From positions 868,001-932,000 of the forward strand of contig NZ_RJVF01000008.1 of assembly GCF_003752175.1 (NCBI RefSeq): a DNA stretch of 64,000 nucleotides, in the 5' to 3' direction. This DNA comes from Comamonas sp. BIGb0124. GTDB lineage: Bacteria; Pseudomonadota; Gammaproteobacteria; Burkholderiales; Burkholderiaceae_C. Under the pieces are notes generated by a model. It was not told where the DNA came from. It ran no database searches and was given only the letters and a program-made list of their open reading frames with translations. Positions within the stretch are counted from its first letter, which is position 1. Each line of letters starts with the position of its first letter. This document shows, piece by piece, positions 9,500 through 18,259 of the stretch. The translations under genes were made by a program, and so were the position numbers.

Positions 9500-11038
9500 C
9501 TAGCCACGCAGCAGGGTCAGCACGCCCTGGGGCAACTGATTGGCCTGCGCCACCATGGCCGTACCCGCCTGCTGCAGGATCTGGGCACGCGACAGATTGG
9601 CGGTTTCGACCGCGAAGTCGGCATCCTGGATGCGGCTGCGCGCGGACGTGAGGTTCTCGGCCGAGGTGTCGAGATTCTTCACCACGGATTCGAAGCGGTT
9701 CTGGACAGCGCCGAGGTCGGCACGGGAGGCGTTCACGGCCTTGAGCGCGGCATCCATGGCGAGAATGGCGTTGTCGGCGCCATCGGCGGTGGAGACGTCC
9801 AGACCGGAAAATCCGCTTTCGGTGACTCCGGCCTTGTAAGCCACGCCGCCTGCGCCGTTGACCGTCGTCTGGCCCGAAACGAAACCGGCTCGTTCGACCC
9901 AGTCGCCGCTGAGCGAGATGTTCCCGGTCGTGGAGCTCAACACCAGCTTCCCGGATTCGGTCGTCGCCTTGACGCCGCTCTGCGCGGTCTTGTCATTGAT
10001 CGCCTGGACCAGGTTGATCAACCCGTCCACCACGGACGCACCGCCCGTCACACTGCCGATATTCACGGCGTTGATGACCAGATCCCCGGAGGCCAGCTCG
10101 CCGAACGGGCTCGCCGCATGCGAACCGAAAAACCCTGCATTGGCAAAACCACCCGAGGGCGCAGCGCCGAAGGTGTTGACCACCGTGACATCGAGATTGG
10201 TGCCATCGGACTTGCTGAAGGCCAGATCCCCGGTCTGCGCCGAGCCCTGCGCCGTAATGCCCGCAGCCTGCAATTGCGCGTGAACGCCGCCGAAATAGAC
10301 TTCGCCGTCGATCGCAAAGGCCGTCACGGCAGAACCCGTGCCGGTTCCACCTGCGGTGCCGACCCGATTGACAAAAGTCACCCCGCCCACCGTCATCGAG
10401 AATTGCTGACCGGCCGCCGTCGAAGCGGCCGTCGTGGTGAAGGTCCCGGATTCTCCCGAGGTGGCGTAGGCCTTGAGCGTGCTGCCGGCAGTCATCTTGG
10501 CCGATGTCGCCACGCTGGTCCACGAGCCGAGCTTGCTGACCTTGGCGTCGGCAATGCCGGCGATCTCGATCGTCTGGCCCTGGTTGGCACCCACCTGGAA
10601 CGACTGCGCCGTGAAACTGCCGTCGAGCAGGTTGGTGCCGTTGAATGCCGTGTTCTTGGCCACGCGGTCGATTTCAGCCGTCAGTTGCGACACTTCCTTC
10701 TGGATGGCGGCGCGGTCGTCCGATGAATTGGTCGCATTGCGCGACTGCACGGCCAGCTCGCGGATGCGCTGCAGGTTGTTGCCGATGGTGCCCAGCGTGC
10801 CTTCGGCCGTCTGCGCCAGCGAGATGCCGTCGTTGGCGTTCTTCGCCGCTTGGTTCAGTCCGTTGACCTGAGCGGTCATGCGCTCGGAAATCGCCAGGCC
10901 GGCTGCATCGTCCTTGGCGCTGTTGATGCGCATGCCCGAGGACAGGCGCTGCATCGACGTCGTCAGCGAATTCTGGCTGGCCGACAGATTGCGCTGGGCA
11001 TTCAGCGAGGCCATGTTGGTATTGATCGTCGAGGCCAT
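9500..11038 (-). CDS. fliC: Flagellin, copy 1
   Basis: A 512-residue flagellin, the filament subunit. The N-terminal D0/D1 region begins MASTINTNMASLNAQRNLS and carries RLSSGMRINSAKDDAAGLAI and LQRIRELAVQ, the conserved D1 (TLR5-recognised) segment. The C-terminal D0 ends in NQLPQGVLTLLRG. The middle of about 250 residues (D2/D3) is specific to this copy. The ends are nearly identical to copy 3. It has a strong AAGGAA ribosome site and its own sigma-28 promoter at 11146-11172. Confidence 0.96.
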   Translation of the reverse strand: MASTINTNMASLNAQRNLSASQNSLTTSMQRLSSGMRINSAKDDAAGLAISERMTAQVNGLNQAAKNANDGISLAQTAEGTLGTIGNNLQRIRELAVQSRNATNSSDDRAAIQKEVSQLTAEIDRVAKNTAFNGTNLLDGSFTAQSFQVGANQGQTIEIAGIADAKVSKLGSWTSVATSAKMTAGSTLKAYATSGESGTFTTTAASTAAGQQFSMTVGGVTFVNRVGTAGGTGTGSAVTAFAIDGEVYFGGVHAQLQAAGITAQGSAQTGDLAFSKSDGTNLDVTVVNTFGAAPSGGFANAGFFGSHAASPFGELASGDLVINAVNIGSVTGGASVVDGLINLVQAINDKTAQSGVKATTESGKLVLSSTTGNISLSGDWVERAGFVSGQTTVNGAGGVAYKAGVTESGFSGLDVSTADGADNAILAMDAALKAVNASRADLGAVQNRFESVVKNLDTSAENLTSARSRIQDADFAVETANLSRAQILQQAGTAMVAQANQLPQGVLTLLRG

Positions 11039-11145
11039 GTGGTTCCTTCGGAAAAGCCGACCCGGCAAGGACAGTCTGGGCACCACATGGATCAGGGCGA
11101 CTGTCAAACCGCTGAGGAGTCGCACGACACGACCCAGCCAGTGGT

Positions 11146-11172
11146 TTATCGACGCGATTCCGTGAAACTTGA
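11146..11172 (-). promoter_or_regulatory. Sigma-28 promoter of flagellin copy 1
   Basis: On the minus strand TCAA (11172-11169) is followed by 15 bases and GTCGATAA (11153-11146). It lies about 108 bases before the start codon, leaving a long 5' leader like that of flagellin copy 3. Confidence 0.9.
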
Positions 11173-11244
11173 GAGTTTTTGTGAAAATTAAGCCTGAGCA
11201 GGCGCAGGCGTTGCACACGACCGCGGCGCCGGCTCGGCGTCGAA

Positions 11245-12792
11245 TCAGCTTCGCAGCAGGGTCAACACCCCTCTGGGCAGCTGATTGGCCTGTGCCACCA
11301 TCGCGATGCCGGCCTGCTGCAGGATCTGGGCACGCGACAGGTTCGCGGTTTCGGCGGCATAGTCCGCATCCCGGATACGGCTGCGCGCAGCCGTGAGGTT
11401 TTCGGCCGAAACAGCAAGATGGCTCACCACGGATTCGAAGCGGTTCTGGATCGCACCGAGATCGGCACGGGCCGAGTTGACCGCCTTCAGCGCGGCATCC
11501 ATGGCGAGGATGGCGTTGTCTGCACCGTCGAGGGTCGACACATCCAGCTTGGCAAAACCCGTTTCCGCGGCTCCCGCCTTGTAGGCGACACCGCCCATGC
11601 CGCCCGACGTCGTCTGGCCCACGGCCATCCCGACCCGGTCCGGCCAGTGGCCGCCGACGGTGATGTCGCCCGTCCTGGAAGCCAGCGCAAGGTGGCCGGA
11701 CTCGACCGAAGCGGTCACCCCCGTCTGCGTGGTCTTGGCATTGATCGCCTGGACCAGGTTGCTCAGGCCCGCAGCAACGGTCGCCCCTCCCGCCACGATC
11801 CCGATGTCGACGGCGTTGATGGTGAGATCCCCGAGATTCAGATCGCCATAGGTCTGGGCCTCATGGCGCCCGACAAACGTGGAACTGCCGAAGCCGCCGA
11901 CCGGTGTGTTGCCAAATGTGTTGACGAATGTGACGTCGAGGGCGGTGCCGTCGGCCTTGTAGACATAAGCCGTGTTGATCTGCTGGACGCCATCGACAAA
12001 AGCCGCCGAGAAACCGATGCCTGCGGCCAGCAATGCGGGCTCTGCCGCATCCAGCGCCTGGGAGATCTCTTGAAATGTGACGGCAGCGCCCGCACCGGTA
12101 CCGTTGGCCGTCCCCATCCGCTTGAACACCTCCACCCCGCCGATGGTCAGCGAGACCTCTTGCCCGACTGCCGTCGATGCCGCAGTGGTCGCGAACGACC
12201 CCGTCGGACCGCTGGCGGCATAGGCCTTCATCGGAGAACTGCCGATCAGCCTGGCCGCTGTCGCCACGCTGGTCCACGAACCGAGCTGGCCGACCTTGGC
12301 GTCTGCAATGCCGGCCATGTCGATCGTCTGGCCCTGGTTGGCACCGACCTGGAACGACTGCGCCGTGAAGCTGCCGTCGAGCAGGTTGATCCCGTTGAAC
12401 GCCGTGTTCCTGGCCACGCGGTCGATTTCAGCGGTCAGCTGCGACACTTCTTTCTGAATCGCGGCACGGTCGTCGAACGACTGGGTCGCATTGCGCGACT
12501 GCACGGCCAACTCGCGGATGCGCTGCAGGTTGTTGCCGATGGTGCCCAGCGCGCCTTCCGCCGTCTGCGCCAGCGAAATGCCGTCGTTGGCGTTCTTTGC
12601 CGCCTGGTTCAGTCCGTTGATCTGCGCGGTCATGCGCTCGGAGATCGCCAGACCGGCGGCATCGTCCTTGGCGCTGTTGATGCGCATGCCCGAGGACAGA
12701 CGCTGTATCGATGTCGTCAGCGAGGCTTCGGTGATGGACAGATAGCGCTGCGCCCTCAGCGCAGCCAGGTTGGTGTTGATCGTCAGGGCCAC
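11245..12792 (-). CDS. fliC: Flagellin, copy 2 (probably weakly expressed)
   Basis: An intact 515-residue flagellin with the conserved N- and C-terminal D0/D1 regions. Copy-specific changes include LAALRAQRYLS near the N-terminus, NATQSFDDRAA near residue 100 and NQLPRGVLTLLRS at the end. The start codon is GTG (12792-12790), unlike the ATG of copies 1 and 3, and it is preceded by a weak ribosome site. The position matching the -10 element of its neighbours reads GTCGACAG, and no TCAA lies 15 bases before it. The reading frame is undamaged, so it is not a pseudogene. It may be a minor or silent subunit, or a donor for recombination. Confidence 0.94.
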   Translation of the reverse strand: MALTINTNLAALRAQRYLSITEASLTTSIQRLSSGMRINSAKDDAAGLAISERMTAQINGLNQAAKNANDGISLAQTAEGALGTIGNNLQRIRELAVQSRNATQSFDDRAAIQKEVSQLTAEIDRVARNTAFNGINLLDGSFTAQSFQVGANQGQTIDMAGIADAKVGQLGSWTSVATAARLIGSSPMKAYAASGPTGSFATTAASTAVGQEVSLTIGGVEVFKRMGTANGTGAGAAVTFQEISQALDAAEPALLAAGIGFSAAFVDGVQQINTAYVYKADGTALDVTFVNTFGNTPVGGFGSSTFVGRHEAQTYGDLNLGDLTINAVDIGIVAGGATVAAGLSNLVQAINAKTTQTGVTASVESGHLALASRTGDITVGGHWPDRVGMAVGQTTSGGMGGVAYKAGAAETGFAKLDVSTLDGADNAILAMDAALKAVNSARADLGAIQNRFESVVSHLAVSAENLTAARSRIRDADYAAETANLSRAQILQQAGIAMVAQANQLPRGVLTLLRS

Positions 12793-13142
12793 GTTCTTCT
12801 TTCAAAAGCTGGCTGGCAAAGACAGTTTGGAACCAGCTTCAGGGCGAACTGTCGCACCGCTGAAGAACTTCAAAAAAAGAAGCGAAGACCTGTCGACGAC
12901 ACGGGCCGAGAGCCCCCGAGAAGGTCGGGAGGCACGGCCTGCACAGGACAAGCGAAGCACGCGGCAACGCCGACCAGGGGGTGCACATGGCCGGGTGGAA
13001 ACAACTGCAACAGGGCAACAGAAGGTGATTCCTTCGATTGCCCTGTCTTCGACGACCGGGAAAGCGGCCCGAAAGCGGCTCTCTGCGGCGATGCGACGTC
13101 AGATCATGCGTTCGACGTCACGGTTCGGATTGCGCCGCGGTC
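12793..13142. other. 350-base gap between flagellins 2 and 3
   Basis: This stretch should hold the promoter of flagellin copy 2. I find no good sigma-28 element in it; the degenerate remnant is at about 12890-12897. No convincing gene is seen, and the frames that cross it continue from the antisense of flagellin 2. Confidence 0.6.
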
Positions 13143-14678
13143 TTAACCGCGCAGCAGGGTCAGCACGCCTTGGGGCAGCTGATTGGCCTGTGCCACCATC
13201 GCGGTACCGGCCTGTTGCAGGATCTGGGCACGCGACAGGTTGGCGGTTTCGACCGCGAAGTCGGCGTCCTGGATGCGGCTGCGGGCGGAGGTGAGGTTCT
13301 CGGCCGAGGTGCTGAGGTTCTTCACCACGGATTCGAAGCGGTTCTGGACGGCACCGAGGTCGGCACGGGCCGAGTTGACGGACTTGAGCGCGGCGTCCAT
13401 GGCCAGGATGGCGTTGTCGGCGCCGTCGATGGTGGAGACATCCAGGTCGTCGAAACCGATTTCGGCACCGGCGGCCTTGAAGGCCACGCCATTGACACCC
13501 CCCGTGGTGGTCTGGCCGGCAGTCAGCCCGGCCAGGCCGGCGGTGGTGCCGCCCACGGTGATGTTCTGGCTCTTGGAGCTCAGCGACAGCTTGCCGGAGT
13601 CGATCGAAGCCGTCACACCCGTCTGGGCGGTCTTGCTGTTGATGGCCGAGAGCAGGCTGTCCAAGCCATCGGCAGCGCTGGCGCCACCGGCGACTGCACC
13701 GATGTCGGTACCGTTGATGGTCAAGCCACCGGCAGCCAGCTTGCCGAACGATGCGCTGTGAGTGCCGACGAAACCGGCGTTGGCAAAGCCGCCGGCGGGA
13801 GTCGCGCCGAAGGTGTTGACGAGCGACACATCGACGGCGGAACCGTTGGTCCGGCTGAAGGACAGGGTACCCGCTGCTGCGGTGCCGGTCACCGTGATGC
13901 CCGCAGCGGCCAAGGCGGTCGTCACGGGGGTGGTGGCCAGTTCGGTGTCGATCGTGGCTGCGGTCACCGAGACGCCGGTGCCGGTTCCTCCGACCGTGCC
14001 GGCACGGCTGATCACGGACACACCGCCCACTGTCAGCGAGAACTGCTGACCGACTGCGGTCGAAGCGGCGGTCGCGGTGAACGCACCGGACGCACCGGTC
14101 GTGGCATTTGCCGCCAGCGACGAGCCCGCCGTCAGCTTGGCCGATGTCACGACGCTGTTCCACGAACCGAGCTTGCTGACCTTGGCGTCGGCAATGCCGG
14201 CGATCTCGATCGTCTGGCCCTGGTTGGCGCCGACCTGGAACGACTGCGCCGTGAAGCTGCCGTCGAGCAGGTTGGTGCCGTTGAATGCCGTGTTCTTCGC
14301 CACGCGGTCGATTTCAGCCGTCAACTGCGACACTTCCTTCTGGATCGCGGCGCGGTCGTCCGACGAATTCGTCGCATTGCGCGACTGCACGGCCAGTTCG
14401 CGGATGCGCTGCAGGTTGTTGCCGATGGTGCCCAGCGTGCCTTCGGCCGTCTGTGCCAGCGAGATGCCGTCGTTGGCGTTCTTGGCCGCCTGGTTCAGGC
14501 CGTTGACCTGAGCGGTCATGCGCTCGGAGATCGCCAGGCCGGCGGCATCGTCCTTGGCGCTGTTGATGCGCATGCCCGAGGACAGGCGCTGCATCGATGT
14601 CGTCAGCGAATTCTGGCTGTTGGACAGATTGCGCTGCGCATTCAGCGAAGCCATGTTGGTATTGATCGTCGAGGCCAT
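13143..14678 (-). CDS. fliC: Flagellin, copy 3
   Basis: A 511-residue flagellin. The N-terminal 190 or so residues are almost the same as copy 1 (MASTINTNMASLNAQRNLSN) and the C-terminus is identical in type (NQLPQGVLTLLRG). The central domain is different and very rich in Ala, Thr and Gly. It has the strongest ribosome site of the three (AAGGAG) and a consensus sigma-28 promoter at 14781-14807. It is the first of the tandem trio in transcription order and the likeliest main filament protein. Confidence 0.96.
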   Translation of the reverse strand: MASTINTNMASLNAQRNLSNSQNSLTTSMQRLSSGMRINSAKDDAAGLAISERMTAQVNGLNQAAKNANDGISLAQTAEGTLGTIGNNLQRIRELAVQSRNATNSSDDRAAIQKEVSQLTAEIDRVAKNTAFNGTNLLDGSFTAQSFQVGANQGQTIEIAGIADAKVSKLGSWNSVVTSAKLTAGSSLAANATTGASGAFTATAASTAVGQQFSLTVGGVSVISRAGTVGGTGTGVSVTAATIDTELATTPVTTALAAAGITVTGTAAAGTLSFSRTNGSAVDVSLVNTFGATPAGGFANAGFVGTHSASFGKLAAGGLTINGTDIGAVAGGASAADGLDSLLSAINSKTAQTGVTASIDSGKLSLSSKSQNITVGGTTAGLAGLTAGQTTTGGVNGVAFKAAGAEIGFDDLDVSTIDGADNAILAMDAALKSVNSARADLGAVQNRFESVVKNLSTSAENLTSARSRIQDADFAVETANLSRAQILQQAGTAMVAQANQLPQGVLTLLRG

Positions 14679-14780
14679 GTGTGCTCCTTCAAGAAAGCTT
14701 GCTGGTAAAGACAGTTGGGGACCAGGATCAGCGCGGGGGCCGCACTGCTCACGGGCTTCACCTGAACCCCGTTGTGTGGT

Positions 14781-14807
14781 TTATCGGCGGGGCCCCCGGC
14801 AACTTGA
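14781..14807 (-). promoter_or_regulatory. Sigma-28 promoter of flagellin copy 3
   Basis: On the minus strand TCAA (14807-14804), 15 bases, then GCCGATAA (14788-14781). It is a full consensus match about 105 bases before the ATG. Confidence 0.92.
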
Positions 14808-14929
14808 ATCTTTTTTTGAAGGATGAAGCGAACGTTACGGAACACACCGTGACATCCGCCTGAAACCGTAACGGCAGAGCTCAAAATCGCCGCCAAATGT
14901 AGCCTTTATGTTTCACCAACGACTTTCGT

Positions 14930-14948
14930 TGTAGGAATTCTTCCTACA
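14930..14948. promoter_or_regulatory. Palindromic operator candidate upstream of flhDC
   Basis: TGTAGGAATTCTTCCTACA is a perfect inverted repeat of 8-base arms around TTC. It lies 127 bases before the flhD start, inside the 397-base gap between flagellin 3 and flhD. The core resembles the RcsB/RcsAB box (TAAGAATATTCCTA) that controls flhDC in enterobacteria, with one extra base in the centre. The rest of the gap holds the flagellin 3 promoter and the flhD leader; I see no gene in it. Function is inferred from position and symmetry only. Confidence 0.5.
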
Positions 14949-15075
14949 CGCTCGTAGCAATATCACACCTCGCGCATCGCCAGTCCCCGACTCGTGCGAC
15001 TCGTCGGCTTTGGACAGAATCAAGCCATCTTGAAAAGAGTCGGGCACTTGCCCTGACAACGAGGGAGGATCTCAC

Positions 15076-15399
15076 ATGAACCAGGAACAGATGCTGTCCG
15101 AAATCCGGGAGGCCAACCTGACCTACCTGATGCTGGCGCAGAAGTTGATCCAGTTGGACCAGGCGACCGCGCAGTACCGGCTGGGTGTTTCGGCCGAAGC
15201 CGCCGATCTCATCGCCACGCTGTCGCCCGCCCAGATCATGAAGATCTCGGCCAACAACATGCTGCTGTTCCGCTGTCGTGCCGACGACGACATGGTCTGG
15301 GGCCTGCTGACCAACCACAAGCCCAGCCGCCTGGACGACGAAGGCACGGCCAAGCTGCATGCCTGCATCCTGATGAGCCAACCGGCTGCCCTGTCATGA
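15076..15399 (+). CDS. flhD: Flagellar master transcription activator subunit FlhD
   Basis: FlhD with FlhC forms the hetero-hexamer that activates class II flagellar operons. The 107-residue product shows the helical FlhD pattern: LSEIREANLTYLMLAQKLI at residues 7-25, then DQATAQYRLG. A strong ribosome site (GAGGGAGGA) precedes the ATG. The stop codon overlaps the flhC start as ATGA. FlhDC in place of FleQ/FlrA as master regulator fits a betaproteobacterium. Confidence 0.96.
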   Translation: MNQEQMLSEIREANLTYLMLAQKLIQLDQATAQYRLGVSAEAADLIATLSPAQIMKISANNMLLFRCRADDDMVWGLLTNHKPSRLDDEGTAKLHACILMSQPAALS

Positions 15400-15998
15400 A
15401 GGCCGCCGCGGCACTGCTGCCGCAGACCGGCGGGCGCAAGAGCCTGCTGCAGGAGGCCCGCCAGGTCGAGCGCGCCATCAAGCTCATCGAACTGGGTGCC
15501 CGGCTGCAGGTGCTCGAGAGCGAAACCGACCTGTCGTACGAGCGCCTGCTTCGTCTGTACAAGGAAGTCAGCGGCCGATCTCCCTCGAAAGGCCAGTTGC
15601 CGTTCTCGATCGACTGGTTCCTGACCTGGCAGCCCAACATCCACTCGTCGCTGTTCCTCAACATATTCGAATATGTCAGCCATGAAAGCGACGCGGACAG
15701 GATCGACGACATCATCCGGGCCTACGGTCTGTACAGCGAGCAGATGCTGGGTTGCGGTCTGGAATCCCAACTGACCTTCACCCGCGCATGGCGCCTGGTG
15801 AAGTTCGTCGGCGCCAGCATGCTGACCATGACCGCCTGCTCCTGCTGCGGCGGCAGGTTCATCACCGAGCTGTTCGAGAACCCCCGCCATTACCAATGCG
15901 GCCTGTGCCGCCCACCGGCGCGTGCCGGCAAACGCACACCGCCACGCGTGCAGCCTCTGACCGGCGATCAGGCCGAGGATGCCGCGCCGGCAGCCTGA
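15396..15998 (+). CDS. flhC: Flagellar master transcription activator subunit FlhC
   Basis: This 200-residue protein is the DNA-binding partner in the FlhD4C2 activator. The zinc-binding site is visible as C148-x-x-C151 and C168-x-x-C171, matching the CxxC...CxxC layout of E. coli FlhC. The central helical region (LLRLYKEVSGRSPSKGQLPF) is also conserved. It is translationally coupled to flhD through a 4-base overlap. The last 25 or so residues form a short family-specific tail. Confidence 0.96.
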   Translation: MKAAAALLPQTGGRKSLLQEARQVERAIKLIELGARLQVLESETDLSYERLLRLYKEVSGRSPSKGQLPFSIDWFLTWQPNIHSSLFLNIFEYVSHESDADRIDDIIRAYGLYSEQMLGCGLESQLTFTRAWRLVKFVGASMLTMTACSCCGGRFITELFENPRHYQCGLCRPPARAGKRTPPRVQPLTGDQAEDAAPAA

Positions 15999-16039
15999 TC
16001 GCCGCTCGCCCGCCCGCCAGCCGCCGAGAAGGCCGGGCC

Positions 16040-16066
16040 TCAAGTTTTCGACGGCTCTGCCGATAC
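16040..16066 (+). promoter_or_regulatory. Sigma-28 promoter of motAB
   Basis: TCAA (16040-16043), a 15-base spacer, then GCCGATAC (16059-16066), one base from the ideal -10. It lies about 100 bases before motA, placing the stator genes in class III. Confidence 0.88.
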
Positions 16067-16168
16067 GTTAGGCAAGGCCAGGCGGCTGTCATGGCCGCCC
16101 GCCCCTCGGGCACCGCCCGACAGCCCGTCCGGCGTTGACGCTTTTCATCACTCCGATCGCAGCCCTCC

Positions 16169-17032
16169 ATGTTTGTCATCATCGGTTATCTCATTGCGCT
16201 GGGCTGTGTGTTCGGCGGCTTCATCATCCACGGCGGCAACATTGCCGTGGTACTGGCCGCGCTGCCCATCGAGATGCTGGTGATCGGCGGCGGCGCACTC
16301 GGGGCCTTCGTGGTGAACAACCAGCCCAAGGTGCTGAAGGCGACCGGCAAGGCGATCCCCGCTGCGCTCAAGGGCTCCAAGTACACCAAGGCGCGTTACC
16401 TGGCGCTGATGGCCTTGCTCTACGACATCCTGCAGAAGGCCCGCAAGGATGGCTTGATGGCGATCGAAAAAGACGTCGAGTCTCCTGCCGAGTCGCCCAT
16501 CTTTTCGACTTATCCGGAAATCGCCGGTGATCACCATGTCGTGGAATTCATCACCGACTACCTGCGCATGATGGTGTCGGGCAACCTCAACGCCTACGAG
16601 ATCGAGGCGCTGATGGACAGCGAGATCGACACCCACCACCACGAAGCGCTGGCGCCGTCGCAGGCCATGGCTCGCCTGGCCGGCGGCCTGCCGGCCTTCG
16701 GCATCGTGGCGGCCGTGCTCGGCGTCATCAACACCATGTCGTCGGTCGGGCAGTCGCCGGCCATCATGGGCGCCATGATCGGCTCGGCCCTGGTCGGCAC
16801 CTTTCTCGGGATTCTGCTCGCCTACGCCATCGTCGAACCGCTGGGTGGATTGATGGAACAGAAGGCCGAGGAAACCAGCAAGGAGCTGATGAGCATCAAG
16901 GCGACGCTGCTGGCCAGCATGCAGGGGTACAACCCGGCCACGGCAGTCGAGTTCGGCCGCAAGGTGTTGTTCTCGACCGAAAGGCCGACCTTCACCGAGC
17001 TCGAAGAGCACATCAAGGGCAGCCGCACCTGA
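16169..17032 (+). CDS. motA: Flagellar motor stator protein MotA
   Basis: MotA is the four-helix inner-membrane protein that with MotB forms the proton channel and drives FliG. The 287-residue product begins with a transmembrane helix (MFVIIGYLIALGCVFGGFII). The cytoplasmic loop that contacts FliG runs from about residue 60 to 160 (KYTKARYLALMALLYDILQK). Two more transmembrane helices follow at about 170-225, with the conserved GGLPAFGIVAAVLGVINTM. It is paired with motB 16 bases downstream. Confidence 0.97.
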   Translation: MFVIIGYLIALGCVFGGFIIHGGNIAVVLAALPIEMLVIGGGALGAFVVNNQPKVLKATGKAIPAALKGSKYTKARYLALMALLYDILQKARKDGLMAIEKDVESPAESPIFSTYPEIAGDHHVVEFITDYLRMMVSGNLNAYEIEALMDSEIDTHHHEALAPSQAMARLAGGLPAFGIVAAVLGVINTMSSVGQSPAIMGAMIGSALVGTFLGILLAYAIVEPLGGLMEQKAEETSKELMSIKATLLASMQGYNPATAVEFGRKVLFSTERPTFTELEEHIKGSRT

Positions 17033-17048
17033 ACCGCCGCCGCACGCC

Positions 17049-18116
17049 ATGCCCTCCTCCAAGAAACTCCAGCCGATCATCATCAAGAGGGTGCGCAAGA
17101 CGTCGCACGGCCATCACGGCGGTGCGTGGAAGATCGCATATGCCGACTTCGTGACGGCGATGATGGCGTTTTTCCTGCTGATGTGGCTGCTCGGCTCGAC
17201 CACCAGCGGTCAGTTGCAAGGCATCGCCGACTACTTCAACTCTCCCCTGCATGTGGCCCTGCCGGGCGGCGACGGCAGCGGCGCGGCGACGTCCATCGTG
17301 CCGGGGGGCGGGCAAGACCTGACGCGTGCGGTGGGCCAGGTGCACGGCAAGGCCGAAGTCCATGCCGCCCGTCGCATGACCATCGACGATGCGCGCGACA
17401 CCATCGCCAGCCAGGACAAGGCCCGTATCGAAAACCTGCGGCGCAAGATGGAGACATTGATCCAGAACGACGCGCGCCTCAAGGAGTTCAGCCAGCAGAT
17501 CCGCCTGGAAGTGATTCCGGACGGATTGCGCGTGGAAATCGTCGATGCGCAGAACCGGCCCATGTTCGACACCGGAAGTGCGGTGCTCAAGCCTTACATG
17601 AAGGACATCCTGGAACGCATCGGCAGCGGCCTCAACGGCCTGGAGAATCGTGTGATGGTGGCCGGCCATACCGATGCCACGCCCTACGGCGGCGGCACCA
17701 AGGGCTACAGCAACTGGGAGCTCTCGGCCGACCGCGCCAATGCGTCGCGCCGCGAGCTGGTGGCGGCAGGCATGCCCGACGACAAGCTGGTGCGCATCGT
17801 GGGCATGGCGGCCAGCCAGCTCATCGATGTCGGGCACCCCGCGGCGGCAGTCAACCGCCGCATCAGCCTGACCGTGCTCACCCAGGAAGCCGAAGCCCGC
17901 CTGAGCGGCAGGCGGCCCGCAAACGAGTCGGCAGCGCAAGGCTGGCTGGAGAGCTTCAAGAAGATCGGCCCGACCGACGAGCCCCCGCAGGGATCCGGAG
18001 ACAAGGGCCTCGCGCCTTTGGCGCCGGCCCTGGCGCCCGATGCCGCCAAACCGGCCGGCACACCCGCGTCTGCACCGTCGCCGGCTGCGGCAGCGACGCC
18101 GCGCAGCGCCACCTGA
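17049..18116 (+). CDS. motB: Flagellar motor stator protein MotB
   Basis: MotB anchors the stator to peptidoglycan and carries the proton-binding residue. In this 355-residue protein the single N-terminal transmembrane helix contains YADFVTAMMAFFLLMW, with Asp33 as the proton carrier. The OmpA-like peptidoglycan-binding domain spans about residues 150-285 (VMVAGHTDATPYGG, NWELSADRANASRRELV). A disordered Ala/Pro-rich tail of about 60 residues follows, longer than in E. coli. The next gene downstream is flhB; chemotaxis genes that often follow motAB in this order are absent here. Confidence 0.97.
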   Translation: MPSSKKLQPIIIKRVRKTSHGHHGGAWKIAYADFVTAMMAFFLLMWLLGSTTSGQLQGIADYFNSPLHVALPGGDGSGAATSIVPGGGQDLTRAVGQVHGKAEVHAARRMTIDDARDTIASQDKARIENLRRKMETLIQNDARLKEFSQQIRLEVIPDGLRVEIVDAQNRPMFDTGSAVLKPYMKDILERIGSGLNGLENRVMVAGHTDATPYGGGTKGYSNWELSADRANASRRELVAAGMPDDKLVRIVGMAASQLIDVGHPAAAVNRRISLTVLTQEAEARLSGRRPANESAAQGWLESFKKIGPTDEPPQGSGDKGLAPLAPALAPDAAKPAGTPASAPSPAAAATPRSAT

Positions 18117-18259
18117 ACTTCGCCGACGGGGCCGCACGCGCCATGCGTCCGGCGGTAACCGCTGAATAGGGCTCTCCCTGCCCTGTTTATCGGGCTTTAG
18201 ATCGCGGGGGGTTTTCCGACAATGAGCTTCATCCCCAGCACTGTCGGATACATCCGCCC

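Noticed and set aside
8606-10726. 706-codon plus-strand open frame across fliD and flagellin 1
   Set aside because: It crosses two well-identified genes on the other strand and has no domain; it is a GC artefact.
11245-12792. Flagellin copy 2 as a pseudogene
   Set aside because: The frame is complete with both conserved ends; only its expression signals look weak.
11419-13146. 575-codon plus-strand open frame across flagellin 2 and the gap
   Set aside because: It is antisense to an intact flagellin. The part within the gap between flagellins shows no ribosome site or domain.
9500-14678. Flagellin repeats as a mobile element or CRISPR-like array
   Set aside because: The repeated segments are the conserved coding ends of three paralogous genes, with no transposase, terminal repeats or spacer pattern.
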